Below the pieces are notes generated by a model that saw nothing but the letters and a program-made list of their open reading frames with translations, ran no database searches and had not been told where the DNA came from. A DNA stretch of 44,633 bases from Oligoflexales bacterium (GTDB taxonomy: Bacteria > Bdellovibrionota_B > Oligoflexia > Oligoflexales > JAGOVF01), in assembly GCA_018060885.1 (NCBI GenBank), contig JAGOVF010000013.1, positions 1 to 44,633 on the forward strand. The letters run 5' to 3'. The position numbers and the translations under genes are program-made. Shown here piece after piece: positions 16,701 through 25,674 of the stretch. Position 1 is the stretch's first letter; every line of letters starts with the position of its first letter.

Positions 16701-17799
16701 TTCTTTTCCTGATTTTTAGAAGGAAAATTGTAAAAACTCCTGCTCTCTTATGGACCAGCTCACCGTCATGAATATTTGCAGCTTGTTGCGCAATAAAAAG
16801 CCCTGTACCTGTTCCAGAAATTTTGCCTCTGCTAAATCCTTTTTCATAGATTTTTGCCACATCATCCTCTTCTATCGCATTTCCATCATTTTTAACTTCG
16901 AAAACAACCTCTTCCTGAAATTCTTGCCATTTTAACTCACAATACTTTTCTGCAGCTTCAATCGCATTGATCAGTAAATTTAACAGAGCTCTTTCAAGCA
17001 CTAAAAGATTTACAAATAGATTTTTCAACGGCTCCCCACTTACGGCAAGTGTAACTCCCTTTAGGTGAGCATATTCATTTAATTCATGTGCAATTAGACT
17101 TGGATCAAAGTCACACTTTGCGAAATGGTATTCTTGTGGCAGTTCATGGTCTTTTAATACTTGTAAAAATTGCGTCAACCTTTTAATTGCCAAATCCATA
17201 CTAGAACGTTTATTTTGTGGTAATTCTGCAGTATTTTTAATTTGCTGAGATAGAAATTTTAAGGAAGCTTTGAAATCATGGCTGAGTTGATTTATAAAAC
17301 GCTGCTTGACTTGTAACTGTATATTACTTTCTCGACGCTCCATAAACTCCTGAGTAAATAGATAAAGAACGTCATTTAAATCTGCTTCAATTATGAGCGC
17401 GTTCTTGCAGTTCCTACAGTGAATGTTTTGCAATAAAATATCACTAATGACTTGCGCCGCATTTTTTACAAAAATATTTTCGTTTTGTTGAACTTTACAG
17501 TCTGTACAAAAATGAGGCAGATAAAAATTTTCGATAATGTCGCTATTATTCTTACCAAGTAAGTCAGGAACCATATTAATTGTATCGATAAAAAATATTG
17601 GACAGTTTTTATATCTGAGCTCCACAATGGAATCTTGTTGCACACAATCAATGAGGCTTCGAATACCTCTACTATTCAGACTTTTTAATTTATGAAGGTC
17701 GAAGACAAGGGAAGCTTCATTTAAAATCGGATGGATAAGGGGTGACGGCAAATCGCCGCAAACTCCTTCAAGCTCTACAATCAAATTTAACAAGGTCAT
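16675..17799 (-). CDS. Soluble histidine kinase with STAS-like and CxxC regions
   Basis: A 374-residue protein without membrane spans. Residues 1-85 resemble a STAS/anti-sigma antagonist fold (FDLHKLKSLNSRGIRSLIDC). Two cysteine pairs follow, HFCTDC (C98, C101) and HCRNC (C128, C131), which could hold zinc or sense redox state. Residues 165-215 look like a dimerisation/phospho-acceptor helix with H174 in INQLSHDFKASL. The ATPase region has N278 in LLNLLINAIEAA, NDG (304-306) and the G box GTGTGL (329-334). I infer a cytoplasmic sensor kinase. Its response regulator is not adjacent; the orphan sigma-54 regulator at 5505 is one candidate in the window. The deaminase gene starts inside its 3' end, which is unusual for a kinase. 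Confidence 0.72.
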   Translation of the reverse strand: MTLLNLIVELEGVCGDLPSPLIHPILNEASLVFDLHKLKSLNSRGIRSLIDCVQQDSIVELRYKNCPIFFIDTINMVPDLLGKNNSDIIENFYLPHFCTDCKVQQNENIFVKNAAQVISDILLQNIHCRNCKNALIIEADLNDVLYLFTQEFMERRESNIQLQVKQRFINQLSHDFKASLKFLSQQIKNTAELPQNKRSSMDLAIKRLTQFLQVLKDHELPQEYHFAKCDFDPSLIAHELNEYAHLKGVTLAVSGEPLKNLFVNLLVLERALLNLLINAIEAAEKYCELKWQEFQEEVVFEVKNDGNAIEEDDVAKIYEKGFSRGKISGTGTGLFIAQQAANIHDGELVHKRAGVFTIFLLKIRKRSETECNEY

Positions 17800-17910
17800 T
17801 CCTGTTCAAATAATAGAAGAATTCATTCTAATATTATTTAAGCATTATGTTAAGCCAGACCAATTTTAGTTTTTTTTAAAGCTGTTCTTAAAGGAAAGCA
17901 GACTTAAATT

Positions 17911-19008
17911 TCAAAGCGACATTTGCTCAGCAACCACATTTTTACGTTTTGGTGCATCATGCAGAGCTTCACTCGTTTTTGCCGCCAGCTGGCCACATCC
18001 ACCCGAAACTTCTAAACCCCGGCTATAGCGAACTGGAGAGGGGTATCCTCGATCCGAAAGATGTTTTTGAAAAGAACGTATTTCTTCGGCATCTGGTTTT
18101 TGAAAAGGTAAACCAGGATGCGGATTAAATGGAATAAGATTTATTTTCGCCTTCAGTCCATGCAAATAACTGACGAGCTGCTTTGCTTGGGTTAGAGAGC
18201 AATTTTTATTTTTAATCATAATATATTCTATCGTGACTATATTTCCCGATTCATGTTGGTATTTTTTCATGGCCGCTTTTAACTGAGCTAAGTTGTAGCG
18301 ACGATTGATCGGCATTAATTCGCTGCGCAATTCATCGGTCGGAGCGTGCAAAGATATCGCGAGTGAAGCGCGGGTTTTATTCGCAAGTGTCTCAATTTCT
18401 GGAACTATGCCCGAGCTTGAAATCGTCACGTTTTTTGCCGACAAACCAAAACCATTGGGATCGATAAGTTTATTAACAGCAGGTAACACTTCTGCAGCAT
18501 TATCCAAAGGCTCTCCCATACCCATAAAAACAACATGGCTAAGGCGTCGTCCCTCTTCTTCGCGTAATAGAATCTGCTGAGCAATGTAATATTGACCCAG
18601 GATTTCTCCCTGAGTCAAATGCCGAAAAAAACCGAGTTTGCCGGTTTGGCAAAACGTACAAGCTAGGCGACAGCCGACTTGACTTGAGACACAAACACTG
18701 ACGCGACCTTCGTAGCGAAGAATAACTGTTTCAATCATTTGTTGTTGATCGGTTAACAACAATAGCTTGCTGGCCTGGTCTGCACTATCTAAGCGAGTTT
18801 TAATAGTCGGTAGTGACCAATTAAAAGAATCTGCTAACTTACTCTGCAAAGATTTGCTTAAATTACTCATTTGGCTAGGATCGTTTTGTTTATGCACATA
18901 AATCCACTGCCAAACTTGTGCCGCGCGAAAGCTCGGCTCTCCGAGTTTTACGATTTCGGCTTTAAGCTGCTCTTCAGTTAGAGATAAAAAATGTGGTCTT
19001 GTTGTCAT
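17911..19008 (-). CDS. rlmN: 23S rRNA A2503/tRNA A37 C2-methyltransferase RlmN
   Basis: A 365-residue radical-SAM dual methyltransferase acting on 23S rRNA A2503 and a subset of tRNAs at A37. The [4Fe-4S] motif is C113-x3-C117-x2-C120 in VGCRLACTFCQTGKLGF. The two mechanistic cysteines are C106 (SVCVSSQ, matching E. coli C118) and C338 (SGGCGQL, matching C355). The GMGEPLDN motif at 163-170 binds SAM. I place the start at ATG 19008 (MTTRPHF), with AAGGTA at a normal distance, rather than an upstream ATG at 19068 that adds 20 unconserved residues. It lies 100 bp downstream of hemD on the same strand and could be read from the heme operon or its own promoter. Confidence 0.94.
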   Translation of the reverse strand: MTTRPHFLSLTEEQLKAEIVKLGEPSFRAAQVWQWIYVHKQNDPSQMSNLSKSLQSKLADSFNWSLPTIKTRLDSADQASKLLLLTDQQQMIETVILRYEGRVSVCVSSQVGCRLACTFCQTGKLGFFRHLTQGEILGQYYIAQQILLREEEGRRLSHVVFMGMGEPLDNAAEVLPAVNKLIDPNGFGLSAKNVTISSSGIVPEIETLANKTRASLAISLHAPTDELRSELMPINRRYNLAQLKAAMKKYQHESGNIVTIEYIMIKNKNCSLTQAKQLVSYLHGLKAKINLIPFNPHPGLPFQKPDAEEIRSFQKHLSDRGYPSPVRYSRGLEVSGGCGQLAAKTSEALHDAPKRKNVVAEQMSL

Positions 19009-19108
19009 ATTGTACCTTGGTAGCGCTTTGCGCGTATGGTATGCTTTGCGCATATAGCAGCTCTGCATTAGCGGCAGCCTAGTGCTTATCGCAGAACAGT
19101 GATTAAAA

Positions 19109-19867
19109 TCAAGCTAAATCACCGAGTGCGATCAGTGTCGCAATGAGGCTTTTCTTGCTAATATCATAAGATAATTTACAGTTTTTAAAGTAAGTTTCGG
19201 CGCTTTTTAAAGTCGTGCGACCTATGCACAAGCATATTGCCATTTTTAATCCCGTGATTATTTCTTTATCGAGCTGACTTTGCGCTAACTCGATAAAATT
19301 TGCAACGCTAGATGGGCTAAAAAAGCACAACACTGTGGTGCTTGGAGCTAAGGAACTCAACGTAGACTTATTCAACAGCCAATCATCTTTTAAAACCTGA
19401 GACTCGTATATTTTAAGATCTTCACAATCAAAATTCTTTGTCTTCAGCTGCTGCGCAATTGGATAGGCACTTTGTTTTGCAGCTAAATAGAGACATCTTT
19501 TACTCTTGTTTAAATTTTTGACCAAGAAATCAGCAAATTCTTGTGCTGTTTGGCTTAGTGAGTCGAACACAGGATCTACGTCTTTAATTTTTATAATCTG
19601 TTGATACGTTTGCTGACCAAAACAAAATATTTTTTTTTTAATCTTATTATTTTCTAAATAGACCTTAAGCAAACGTGCTGAGTTTTGGCTTGTTACAATC
19701 AATTGTTCAGCTTCAAGAATTCTATTTTTATCATGATCAGATAAAGCAGTCGGAACAATTTTTGACAAGGGCAAATTAATAACATGGTACTTATCGGGCA
19801 ATTTTTTTAATAGAATCTGATCTTGTGGCCAGTCCTCAAGCATTCCCGTCCAAATCACTGTAATCAT
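19109..19867 (-). CDS. hemD: Uroporphyrinogen-III synthase
   Basis: A 252-residue enzyme that closes and inverts ring D of hydroxymethylbilane to give uroporphyrinogen III. Sequence conservation in this family is always low. The assignment rests on the two-lobe pattern (VTSQNSARLL near residue 60 and FFSPSSVANFIE near residue 185, the typical TSxxA and SPS.V segments), on the correct length, and on its place directly after hemC. The start overlaps the hemC stop by 4 bp (ATGA). It is the last gene of the ccsA-hemA-hemC-hemD set. Confidence 0.87.
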   Translation of the reverse strand: MITVIWTGMLEDWPQDQILLKKLPDKYHVINLPLSKIVPTALSDHDKNRILEAEQLIVTSQNSARLLKVYLENNKIKKKIFCFGQQTYQQIIKIKDVDPVFDSLSQTAQEFADFLVKNLNKSKRCLYLAAKQSAYPIAQQLKTKNFDCEDLKIYESQVLKDDWLLNKSTLSSLAPSTTVLCFFSPSSVANFIELAQSQLDKEIITGLKMAICLCIGRTTLKSAETYFKNCKLSYDISKKSLIATLIALGDLA

Positions 19868-20847
19868 GATGGTAGCTCTATGGGCGGAAGTTTAAGATTT
19901 TTAAGGATCTGGTTCGCACCATGATTTAATAAAATTTCAATAATTCTATTTGCAATGCTCGCCGCATCTTGCTTATCAAACCACTCAAAATGCGCCAAAC
20001 TTTCCCCGCCCAAAAGATCAAATATAGCTGCCTTTGCTGTCCACAAATTGTCTTTTTTGTTACTCACATAACAGCTAAACGGCAAAGTACAATCTCCGCC
20101 TAAAATCCGCAGAACTGTACGCTCAACTTCAATTGCATAACGCGTATCTGGACACTCGAGTTTTTGAAAAACTTTTTTAAAAGGAGAGTTTTTCAAAGAT
20201 TCAAGAGCAAGCGCACCTTGGGCTGGAGCAGGAATAAACCAAGAGCTGTCTAATTCGCATGTCGGCACAGTATCTATTTTCAAGCGATCTAAGGAGGCTT
20301 TAGCAAGAATAAGTGCATCCCAGTCGGAAGCAATGAGTTTTTGAATACGAGTATCAACGTTTCCTCGAATTGGAATCGTTATGGTTTCAGCAGCACAGGC
20401 TTTTAAAAGCGCCTGCCTTCTAAGACTTCCCGTGGCGATGCGCAAATTTTTGTGTCGTTTAAAAAATTCTGCGGATAAGAAGTTTTTATTCTGAGCAATG
20501 AATGCCTTATTTTTGGGATGCAAAAGCAATAGATCACTCGCAGAGTGACGCGGCAATACTGCGGCTAATTCAAACTGCTCCGGCAAAGAAACCGGAACAT
20601 CCTTTAGGCTATGAATTGCGACATCAACTTCTCCAGAAGCGAGGGCTAATTCAAGCTCTTTTATAAAAAGACCTTTTCCGCCAATTTCGTTCAAAAATCG
20701 ATCTTGAATTTTATCGCCGCTGGTTTGGATTATTTTTATTTTGCTCTCAATATTTAGTTTCTTTAACAAATCTGCGACAAAATTTGCTTGCCAGAGAGCC
20801 AAGGCGCTACCGCGACTTCCTATAGTGATGAATGAATTTGAACTCAT
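19864..20847 (-). CDS. hemC: Hydroxymethylbilane synthase (porphobilinogen deaminase)
   Basis: A 327-residue cytoplasmic enzyme joining four porphobilinogens into hydroxymethylbilane. Recognisable segments are the N-terminal GSRGSALALWQA (11-22), the catalytic region HSLKDVP (79-85), substrate-binding TGSLRRQ (139-145) and RGNVDTR (161-167), and the dipyrromethane cofactor cysteine C253 in GGDCTLP. The usual GGC motif is GGDC here, a one-residue variation near the cofactor site. The ATG has AGGAAG upstream. It overlaps hemA by 4 bp and hemD by 4 bp, implying tight translational coupling. The length is slightly greater than the roughly 310 residues typical of the family. Confidence 0.96.
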   Translation of the reverse strand: MSSNSFITIGSRGSALALWQANFVADLLKKLNIESKIKIIQTSGDKIQDRFLNEIGGKGLFIKELELALASGEVDVAIHSLKDVPVSLPEQFELAAVLPRHSASDLLLLHPKNKAFIAQNKNFLSAEFFKRHKNLRIATGSLRRQALLKACAAETITIPIRGNVDTRIQKLIASDWDALILAKASLDRLKIDTVPTCELDSSWFIPAPAQGALALESLKNSPFKKVFQKLECPDTRYAIEVERTVLRILGGDCTLPFSCYVSNKKDNLWTAKAAIFDLLGGESLAHFEWFDKQDAASIANRIIEILLNHGANQILKNLKLPPIELPS

Positions 20848-22154
20848 GGCTTCCTATTCGTGCTAGTGAGTTGCTCTATAAAAGATAGGGCCGTCGGTAA
20901 AGAATCAATAGGAGTGTTTTTTAGGGTCGAAGTTACCTGAGCAGTAAGTTTGTTGCCAATTGCTTCTTGTAGTTTTTTTAAATTCTCGATCTGTTCTGGA
21001 TTTAACGCCTTAAATTGTTCGCGGCTTAGTGTTTTTTGGTATTCTTCAAAGACCAGATTCTTAACATAAAAATGATATGCCGCTAAGGTAGGAGCAATAT
21101 TTTTCTGACTTAACCAACGATGAAAATTTTCTACAGCACTCACAATCATTTCAGAAGCAAGATCTGCAGCTTTGCTGCGCGAGTCTTTGTTCTCACTAAC
21201 GATTTGTTTAAGGTCATCAATATCAAAAAGATATACATCGTCGAGCTGGCCAGCAGCTTGTTCAACATTACGTGGCAAGCCAATATCAATAATATATAAG
21301 GGCTGATTGCGGCGCCCCTTAATCACACTTTCGACCATTAGTTTATTAACAATACTCTGCGTCGCAGCAGTTGCACTAATCATGACATTAGCTTGGTGCA
21401 TGCAGTAATTAAGATCATTGAATCCGTATGCCACTCCAGTTCCAAGCTTTTGCACTAGCGTCTGCGCGCGTTCAATATTCCGATTGCAAATAAGCAAGCT
21501 CTTAGGCTTATAATTTAAAGCATAGCGCGCCGCCAATTCGGCCATCTCGCCAGCGCCAATGATTAAAATATGAGCCTGAGAAAGATCGCCATAAATACGA
21601 TGGGCTAAATCAATCGCAGCATGACTGATAGAAACCGGCTTCTTGCTAACATCGGTTTGGCTACGAATTTTCTTAGATGTTGCGAGAGCTTCTTGGGAAA
21701 GCCTATCAAGAATAGATCCTAGTGTACCAGCCTCTTTTGCTAATATAATTGCTTCTTTAAACTGAGCGGTGATTTGAGTTTCTCCGACAATCAAAGAATC
21801 TAAACTCGATGCGACATTAAAGGCATGTTTGATTGCATCTGCATCTTGCAAAAAATAAGTCGCATCGTTTAAATGGCTTTCCTGAAAACTACCGTCTAAC
21901 TGCGGATTGAGTGCCAAGAAAGCTCTCAACATGGTAGTTTTATCCGGCGCTGTATCCTTCTGTGACCTTAATGCAAAAATTTCAAATCGATTGCAGGTAG
22001 ACAATCCAAATAGCTCTGAAAAGCCAAAACTCTTAGCGACAGTAGGTAGTGCGAGAGAAATCTTTTCGTTAGGCATAAAAAGCTTCTCGCGCACAGAAAT
22101 TGGAGCCGTTTTGTGGCTCGCTCCCAGACAGACAATGATGGGGGTTTTTTCCAA
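20844..22154 (-). CDS. hemA: Glutamyl-tRNA reductase
   Basis: The first enzyme of C5 heme synthesis, reducing glutamyl-tRNA to glutamate-1-semialdehyde, about 436 residues. The N-terminal catalytic domain has GASHKTAP and the nucleophilic cysteine in STCNRFE. An NADPH-binding Rossmann segment carries IIGAGEMAELAARY, and a dimerisation helix region closes the protein. I prefer TTG at 22154 (LEKTPIIVCLGASH) because GGGGAG lies about 10 bases before it and homologues begin close to this point. A TTG at 22172 inside the ccsA end lacks a ribosome-binding site. Product flows to HemL, encoded at 31238 in a separate unit. Overlaps hemC by 4 bp. Confidence 0.95.
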   Translation of the reverse strand: MEKTPIIVCLGASHKTAPISVREKLFMPNEKISLALPTVAKSFGFSELFGLSTCNRFEIFALRSQKDTAPDKTTMLRAFLALNPQLDGSFQESHLNDATYFLQDADAIKHAFNVASSLDSLIVGETQITAQFKEAIILAKEAGTLGSILDRLSQEALATSKKIRSQTDVSKKPVSISHAAIDLAHRIYGDLSQAHILIIGAGEMAELAARYALNYKPKSLLICNRNIERAQTLVQKLGTGVAYGFNDLNYCMHQANVMISATAATQSIVNKLMVESVIKGRRNQPLYIIDIGLPRNVEQAAGQLDDVYLFDIDDLKQIVSENKDSRSKAADLASEMIVSAVENFHRWLSQKNIAPTLAAYHFYVKNLVFEEYQKTLSREQFKALNPEQIENLKKLQEAIGNKLTAQVTSTLKNTPIDSLPTALSFIEQLTSTNRKP

Positions 22155-22156
22155 GT

Positions 22157-22978
22157 TTAAAGCGCTCCCCAAGAGGCAAAATCAATCACAAAAAATATAC
22201 CAAAAAAAGCAATGGCTAGAAGAAAGAATCCGAGAACGCTTAATTCTGCGACTCTACGCGTGGGCAGACCGAAGGTATTGCGCGCAAGTAAAATAATTAG
22301 ATACCAACACCAAACAATGAGCGCCCAAATCGTTTTGCTTATTAAATTTATATCGATCGAATCAAGGGCAAGAAGGTGTAAAAAAGCAGCGCCTGTCACT
22401 AAACCAAAAGTGATAAAAATAAATCCTACCCACAAAGAAAGATGCAAGTGTCGGTCTAATTTACCTAAGGAAGGATCGCCTTCTTTTAATTGGTTTAAAA
22501 TTTTATTTTTTAAAATACGCTGTAACCATAAATAACGCAGAGCAAGAGCACTGGCAACAATAGCAAAGGCTTGCCCTATTATGGAAAGACTTATATGCAC
22601 AAAGGCAAGCAGAGAATAAGTTGCTGTTACATCATTGAGCTGGGTTTTTTTGCTAAATAACTCTAAAAGCAAAAGCACAACCAATACTGGTGAGGTCAAG
22701 CTACCTATAATATCAATTCTAAAACGCCAGTAGCCAATTAGGGCTAACCATGCTACGCAGCAGGCCAGGAAAAGTAGAGTTGGGCGGTGGAGAGCATCCT
22801 GAATCGTAAAAAACAATACCAAGCTGGCAAACACAGTCGCAAGGATATATGAAGCCAAACCGATATTTTTTTTCATCTGCTCCTGTGCAGCTGTCATCGT
22901 GAAACTTGCCAAATAAGCCATTGTAGCTAGTGCGTAGAGTATGAGGCTGATTAGATTAAGGGAAAACAAGTGAGTCAA
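22157..22978 (-). CDS. CcsA/HemX-type cytochrome c assembly membrane protein
   Basis: A 273-residue polytopic membrane protein with about eight hydrophobic spans, matching the CcsA/ResC/HemX family next to hemA in many bacteria. CcsA-type proteins bring heme to apocytochrome c outside the membrane; HemX-type members affect HemA level. The C-terminal RNTFGLPTRRVAELSVLGFF resembles the family end, but the tryptophan-rich WWD loop expected of a true heme handler is not obvious. HemX-like is therefore a safe alternative. The start is TTG with GGAG at a good distance. It is the first gene of the heme operon, divergent from the DAHP synthase gene across a 163-bp promoter gap. Confidence 0.82.
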   Translation of the reverse strand: MTHLFSLNLISLILYALATMAYLASFTMTAAQEQMKKNIGLASYILATVFASLVLFFTIQDALHRPTLLFLACCVAWLALIGYWRFRIDIIGSLTSPVLVVLLLLELFSKKTQLNDVTATYSLLAFVHISLSIIGQAFAIVASALALRYLWLQRILKNKILNQLKEGDPSLGKLDRHLHLSLWVGFIFITFGLVTGAAFLHLLALDSIDINLISKTIWALIVWCWYLIILLARNTFGLPTRRVAELSVLGFFLLAIAFFGIFFVIDFASWGAL

Positions 22979-23141
22979 AGTTTCTCCTGTTAATTTCTAA
23001 TAATTTAATTTTAGTTTAGTCGTAAGTGTCTAAGACATCTATTGTAAAATCACTAGCGATTTACAAATTGAAAAGATATAACGATGGAACTTTCGTGGAC
23101 GATCACTATGTTAAAGTTCATATAAATATAAGAGCCTATAA

Positions 23142-24422
23142 TTGTTTAATATTTTTGAAAACTGGACCTTGGATTCTTGGCGCGAGCGGCCAGCTTTGCA
23201 GCAGCCAAAGTATCCAGATATAAATGAATATAACGAAATCCAAAGCGAATTGAGTAAAAAAGCGGCAATAGTAAAAATTGAAGAAATAGAAAGTCTTAAA
23301 AGGCAATTATCGGCTGCCGCCAATGGCGAAGGATTCGTCATACAGGCGGGCGATTGTGCAGAACGTTTTTCTGACGCAAATGAGCTGCATCTAACAGCAA
23401 GAATGCAGCTATTATCCGAAATGGCGAAGTTCTTCGAAGAACGACTCGGCATTTCTCGGGCTACAATCATTGGACGCATGGCAGGCCAATATTTTAAACC
23501 GCGCTCGCAAGATGGAGAGTGGGTGGATGGCGTTTATATATGCCCTTATCGTGGCGATGGCATTAATGGCTTTGATAGTTTGCAAAAAAGTCGAATTCCC
23601 GATCCTAGGCGACTGTTGTTAGCTTATGAAAGCGCAAAAAAGAGCCTTTCTTATATCGAAAAAATTTTAACGCAAAAGTCACTAGAGCTGGCTTCTGACT
23701 CTTTTTTCATAAGCCATGAAGCGCTTGTCCTTGCTTATGAACAAGCCCTAGTTAAACGAGTTGATGAAACAGAGCGCGGCTTGTTTTATGCAGGCTCTGC
23801 GCACATGTTATGGGTTGGAGAAAGAACACGTACGATAGACGGAGCACATATCGAGTTTTTGCGTGGTTTAAGCAATCCTATTGGGGTAAAAATTGGTCCA
23901 GACGCAAAAATTGCCGACTTAATAAATCTAGCTCAGCTTTTAAATCCGAATCAAGAACCAGGAAAATTAGTATTTATTACACGTCTAGGTCGTGAACATG
24001 TTGCGCAAAAACTAAAACCACTATTAAGTGAAATGATAAAAACTTCGTTTCCTCTAGTCTGGTTTGTCGATCCGATGCATGGCAATATGCGCCGCTTAGC
24101 AAATGGCATCAAAACTCGGCATTACGACGATATTAAGGAAGAGATTTTTCAATCGATACAGGTTTTTTCAGAATTGGGACAGCACTTGGCAGGTTTACAC
24201 CTTGAAGTGACCTTCGAAAATGCAAACGAGTGTTTAGGTGGCCCTAGCGAAATCAATGAAAGTCAGCTCGGATCTTCCTATACGTCTTACTGTGATCCTC
24301 GCTTAAATTACAATCAAACATTAGAACTTGTGGACTATGCTTCTCAGCTTATTGCGCAAACTAATTTCAAAGTTCAGCTTCTTTCTGGTTCAATGCAGAT
24401 TGAATCATCGCTTATCCAATAG
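23142..24422 (+). CDS. aroH: 3-deoxy-7-phosphoheptulonate synthase, class II
   Basis: The first enzyme of the shikimate pathway, condensing phosphoenolpyruvate and erythrose 4-phosphate, 426 residues. Class II (plant-like) landmarks are the N-terminal DSWRERPALQQPKYPD, the FVIQAGDCAERF segment, RMAGQYFKPRSQDGE and GLHLEVTFENANECLGG near the end. The start must be TTG at 23142 or later, because TAA lies immediately before it in frame (23139-23141). AAGAG at 23130-23134 supports it. The gene symbol is family-level; class II genes carry various names. Chorismate made from its product feeds aromatic amino acids and, with MqnA in this window, menaquinone. Confidence 0.94.
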   Translation: MFNIFENWTLDSWRERPALQQPKYPDINEYNEIQSELSKKAAIVKIEEIESLKRQLSAAANGEGFVIQAGDCAERFSDANELHLTARMQLLSEMAKFFEERLGISRATIIGRMAGQYFKPRSQDGEWVDGVYICPYRGDGINGFDSLQKSRIPDPRRLLLAYESAKKSLSYIEKILTQKSLELASDSFFISHEALVLAYEQALVKRVDETERGLFYAGSAHMLWVGERTRTIDGAHIEFLRGLSNPIGVKIGPDAKIADLINLAQLLNPNQEPGKLVFITRLGREHVAQKLKPLLSEMIKTSFPLVWFVDPMHGNMRRLANGIKTRHYDDIKEEIFQSIQVFSELGQHLAGLHLEVTFENANECLGGPSEINESQLGSSYTSYCDPRLNYNQTLELVDYASQLIAQTNFKVQLLSGSMQIESSLIQ

Positions 24423-24463
24423 ATTATAAATCGTCATTCGACAGACTCTTGCCGCTCTATTAA

Positions 24464-24481
24464 AAATACTCGCAAGTATTT
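24464..24481. other. Perfect 7-bp hairpin before the pilus-like cluster
   Basis: AAATACT (24464-24470), loop CGCA, AGTATTT (24475-24481) ends 3 bases before the AAGAG ribosome-binding site of the next gene. It lacks a T run on the plus strand, so it is not a classic terminator. It could shade the ribosome-binding site or mark the end of the aroH transcript. Confidence 0.35.
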
Positions 24482-24494
24482 AAAAAGAGTGACT

Positions 24495-24920
24495 ATGAAA
24501 ACACTGACACTAATTCAAATTTTAATTTCAATCTTCTTGCTAGGAAAAATAGTCCATTTTCTGAACCGAGTAGATGAAAATATCGAACCTCTAAAGAAAA
24601 AGATAATTGAAGAGTACAGCGTCAGATTCTGCGCATCTCTTGCGACCGCGCAGTTGAATCTCAAGGATGCCTTAAAAATACTCGAAACAGAATTACCAAG
24701 ACAGAATTTAGAACACATGCTGCCACAAAGTAGAGAAAAATTCACACTCATAAAAGGTCGCTTAGAAAGTCATCAGCAGCAATTTAAGAATGTCTATGCT
24801 TTTGACTGTGAAGAAATATTTATTTTAGGAGAGTTTGTTTTACGAAAAGAGAAAAATGGTAGTTTTGACAAAGCTTGGCCCAATTGGATCTATCAACTTA
24901 ATCTTTGGTCTTCGCTATGA
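24495..24920 (+). CDS. Membrane-anchored hypothetical protein, first gene of a pilus-like cluster
   Basis: A 141-residue protein I do not recognise. One N-terminal hydrophobic segment (about 5-20) is followed by a mostly helical, charged domain, the shape of a minor pilin or TadE/TadF-like protein, though no motif confirms that. ATG 24495 has AAGAG just upstream; a GTG at 24489 lies inside that site and is rejected. The stop overlaps the next start as ATGA, and two more overlapping genes follow, the last resembling CpaB and a secretin. By context it may be an envelope protein of that system. Confidence 0.6.
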   Translation: MKTLTLIQILISIFLLGKIVHFLNRVDENIEPLKKKIIEEYSVRFCASLATAQLNLKDALKILETELPRQNLEHMLPQSREKFTLIKGRLESHQQQFKNVYAFDCEEIFILGEFVLRKEKNGSFDKAWPNWIYQLNLWSSL

Positions 24921-25246
24921 TCTTTTTAAACTTGGCTAATATTTTAGCACTGCTTATGTGCATGCAATTTTTGAACTTCTTTTATGAAAAGCAGCTTTCG
25001 GCTTATATTCTGCTAAATGAATCTTATCATCTCAAAAAATCCAGCTTGATTTGTTCTACTCCTAATATCGAACTTAATAATTTAGCCACAATTTATATGC
25101 TAGGAGTCAAACTACCCTGCCTTATTCCCAGATTGGACCATGCCGCACCTGGTCGAGGCTATAATGACATTACCCCGGCTATATGCATGTTATTTGACGA
25201 GAGAACGAAAAGTAAACCACTCCTGGAAGGTTTGCAATGCAGCTAA
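24917..25246 (+). CDS. Small membrane protein, TadE-like in shape
   Basis: A 109-residue protein with a hydrophobic N-terminus (IFLNLANILALLMCMQFL) followed by a short polar part containing NESYHLKKSS. This resembles the N-terminal anchor and neck of TadE/TadF minor pilins, but the match is only by shape. It starts at the ATGA overlap with the gene before it and overlaps the next gene by 10 bp. Two cysteines (in LICST and AICML) lie in the exported part. No function is assigned. Confidence 0.55.
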   Translation: MIFLNLANILALLMCMQFLNFFYEKQLSAYILLNESYHLKKSSLICSTPNIELNNLATIYMLGVKLPCLIPRLDHAAPGRGYNDITPAICMLFDERTKSKPLLEGLQCS

Positions 25247-25674
25247 AGCTTTTTTCTTGGCCTCCACTGGCCTCACATCTAGCTTGTTTAATAATCGGTT
25301 ATTCTATTTCTCAGTTTAGTGCAGATAAAACTAAAGCCAAGGAATTTAAATTTTCACCAGATTTAGTCTATTTTCGCGCGGAAAAAAAATTCGAAAAATT
25401 ATTGAAAAATTTAAAGGTCAATCAAGACTACTTCGTCAAATTCAATATAGGAGTCACTGATGATAGTAACAGCGAAAAGTGTCTACTCCTTAGCCATCCT
25501 ATTAAAATTTTAAGTCCAAAAGCTCCTTTTGTATTAAGTGCACATATGGAAGATAGTTCGTCACTATTAACATGGATGAATTTGCGTCGCCCTAAATCAA
25601 AAATTAGTTTTGATAGTCTTCGCAGTCATGAGCAAAGTTGCCAGCAAAAAGTCGAAGTGTCCTATGGCACCTAG
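25237..25674 (+). CDS. CpaB/RcpC-like membrane-anchored protein (remote, shortened)
   Basis: A 145-residue protein with one N-terminal span (about 11-27) and a periplasmic part. Residues 60-130 (NQDYFVKFNIG..., HPIKILS..., FVLSAHMEDSSSLLTWMNLRRPKSKISFDSLRS split by polar stretches) resemble the RcpC domain of the Flp-pilus protein CpaB, where a beta strand with VLS precedes a helix that ends in a short 'SLRS' strand. The usual SAF domain of CpaB is absent, so the protein is about half normal size. The assignment is an inference from weak pattern and position: CpaB is normally encoded directly before the secretin CpaC, as here. It overlaps both neighbours by about 10 bp. Confidence 0.5.
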   Translation: MQLKLFSWPPLASHLACLIIGYSISQFSADKTKAKEFKFSPDLVYFRAEKKFEKLLKNLKVNQDYFVKFNIGVTDDSNSEKCLLLSHPIKILSPKAPFVLSAHMEDSSSLLTWMNLRRPKSKISFDSLRSHEQSCQQKVEVSYGT

